Origin: Neocallimastix lanati (nom. inval.)
Taxonomy: Eukaryota > Neocallimastigomycota > Neocallimastigomycetes > Neocallimastigales > Neocallimastigaceae
Length of the DNA stretch: 40,000 nucleotides
Direction: 5' to 3'
Assembly: GCA_016946835.1 (NCBI GenBank)
Contig: JACVTC010000172.1
Coordinates: forward strand, 70,001-110,000
Positions within the stretch are counted from its first letter, which is position 1. Each line of letters opens with the position of its first letter. Both the position numbers and the translations under genes were made by a program. Of this stretch, positions 39,773 through 40,000 are shown piece by piece. The notes under the pieces were generated by a model. The model was not told where the DNA came from and did not search any database. It saw only the letters and a list, made by a program, of their open reading frames with translations.

Positions 39773-40000
39773 AAATAAAAATTTTTATCATATAATTTTT
39801 TTTCTTTTTTTTTTTTTTTTTTTTTTTTTACATTAATACATATTGTATACCCCCAATAAAAAAAATAAAATAAAAAAAAATAAAATAAAATAAAATAAAA
39901 TTAAATAAAATAAAACAAAATAAATAATTGATATGAATATAAAGTACATATTGAATAAAATAAAATAAAATGAAATAAATTGATATGAATATAAAGTACT
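39773..40000. repeat. Poly-T and minisatellite related to 1742-1953
   Basis: Directly downstream of the TOGARAM-like stop come a ~26-nt poly-T run (near 39804-39829), a small CCCCC patch (near 39850), (AAAAT)n, and two units about 52 bp apart that end TGATATGAATATAAAGTAC (39929-39947 and 39981-39999). They share GAATAAAATAAA and ATATGAATATAAA with the array at 1742-1953. The array continues beyond the window. Confidence 0.75.

Overview
The window is extremely AT-rich eukaryotic nuclear DNA. It has intron-containing genes with GT-AG splice sites, poly-asparagine tracts, long homopolymer A/T runs and micro/minisatellites. Flagellar proteins (radial spoke protein 3 and a TOGARAM/crescerin-type axonemal TOG protein) sit beside fungal/opisthokont-type Golgi proteins (CASP/Coy1 and a Yip1-family protein). 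With the base composition, this suggests a zoosporic fungus, most likely an anaerobic gut fungus (Neocallimastigomycota). The lineage is an inference; no rRNA or marker gene is present to prove it.

Layout. 1-1560: a decayed, frameshifted coding region of unknown family, broken up by poly-T runs. 1742-1953: a ~50-bp minisatellite, whose motif family recurs at 39929-40000. 2071-2402: a 5'-truncated, poly(A)-tailed retrocopy with a 13-bp target-site duplication. 3111-5506 (-): cAMP-dependent protein kinase catalytic subunit, 8 exons, 360 aa. 5507-10404: AT desert with one GC-richer island that may be an upstream PKA exon. 10405-13199 (-): RSP3, 7 exons, 573 aa. 13782-14277 (-): a second poly(A)-tailed, frameshifted pseudogene. 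14814-16765 (-): Yip1-family Golgi membrane protein, 8 exons, 273 aa. 17784-20056 (+): CASP/Coy1 golgin, 2 exons, 713 aa. 20196-21309: poly(A)-tailed fragments and three copies of a short repeat. 22670-28824 (-): soluble adenylyl cyclase-like protein, 9 exons, 1591 aa, with degenerate catalytic and ATP-binding motifs. 28825-33494: AT desert with an A-rich/T-rich inverted repeat. 33495-39772 (+): four-TOG-domain TOGARAM/crescerin-like protein, 9 exons, 1800 aa. I assembled all exon models by hand from splice sites, reading phase and family similarity. Every spliced length is a multiple of three.

Functionally, four of the six intact genes belong to cAMP signalling or the flagellar axoneme. They are the PKA catalytic subunit, the axonemal A-kinase anchoring protein RSP3, an sAC-like protein and TOGARAM. 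The other two, YIPF1/2-like and CASP, are Golgi proteins transcribed divergently from a shared ~1-kb spacer. The most unusual signals are the sAC-like apparent pseudoenzyme, the retrocopy with its target-site duplication, the X repeat family, and long sense-strand A-tracts touching 3' splice sites.
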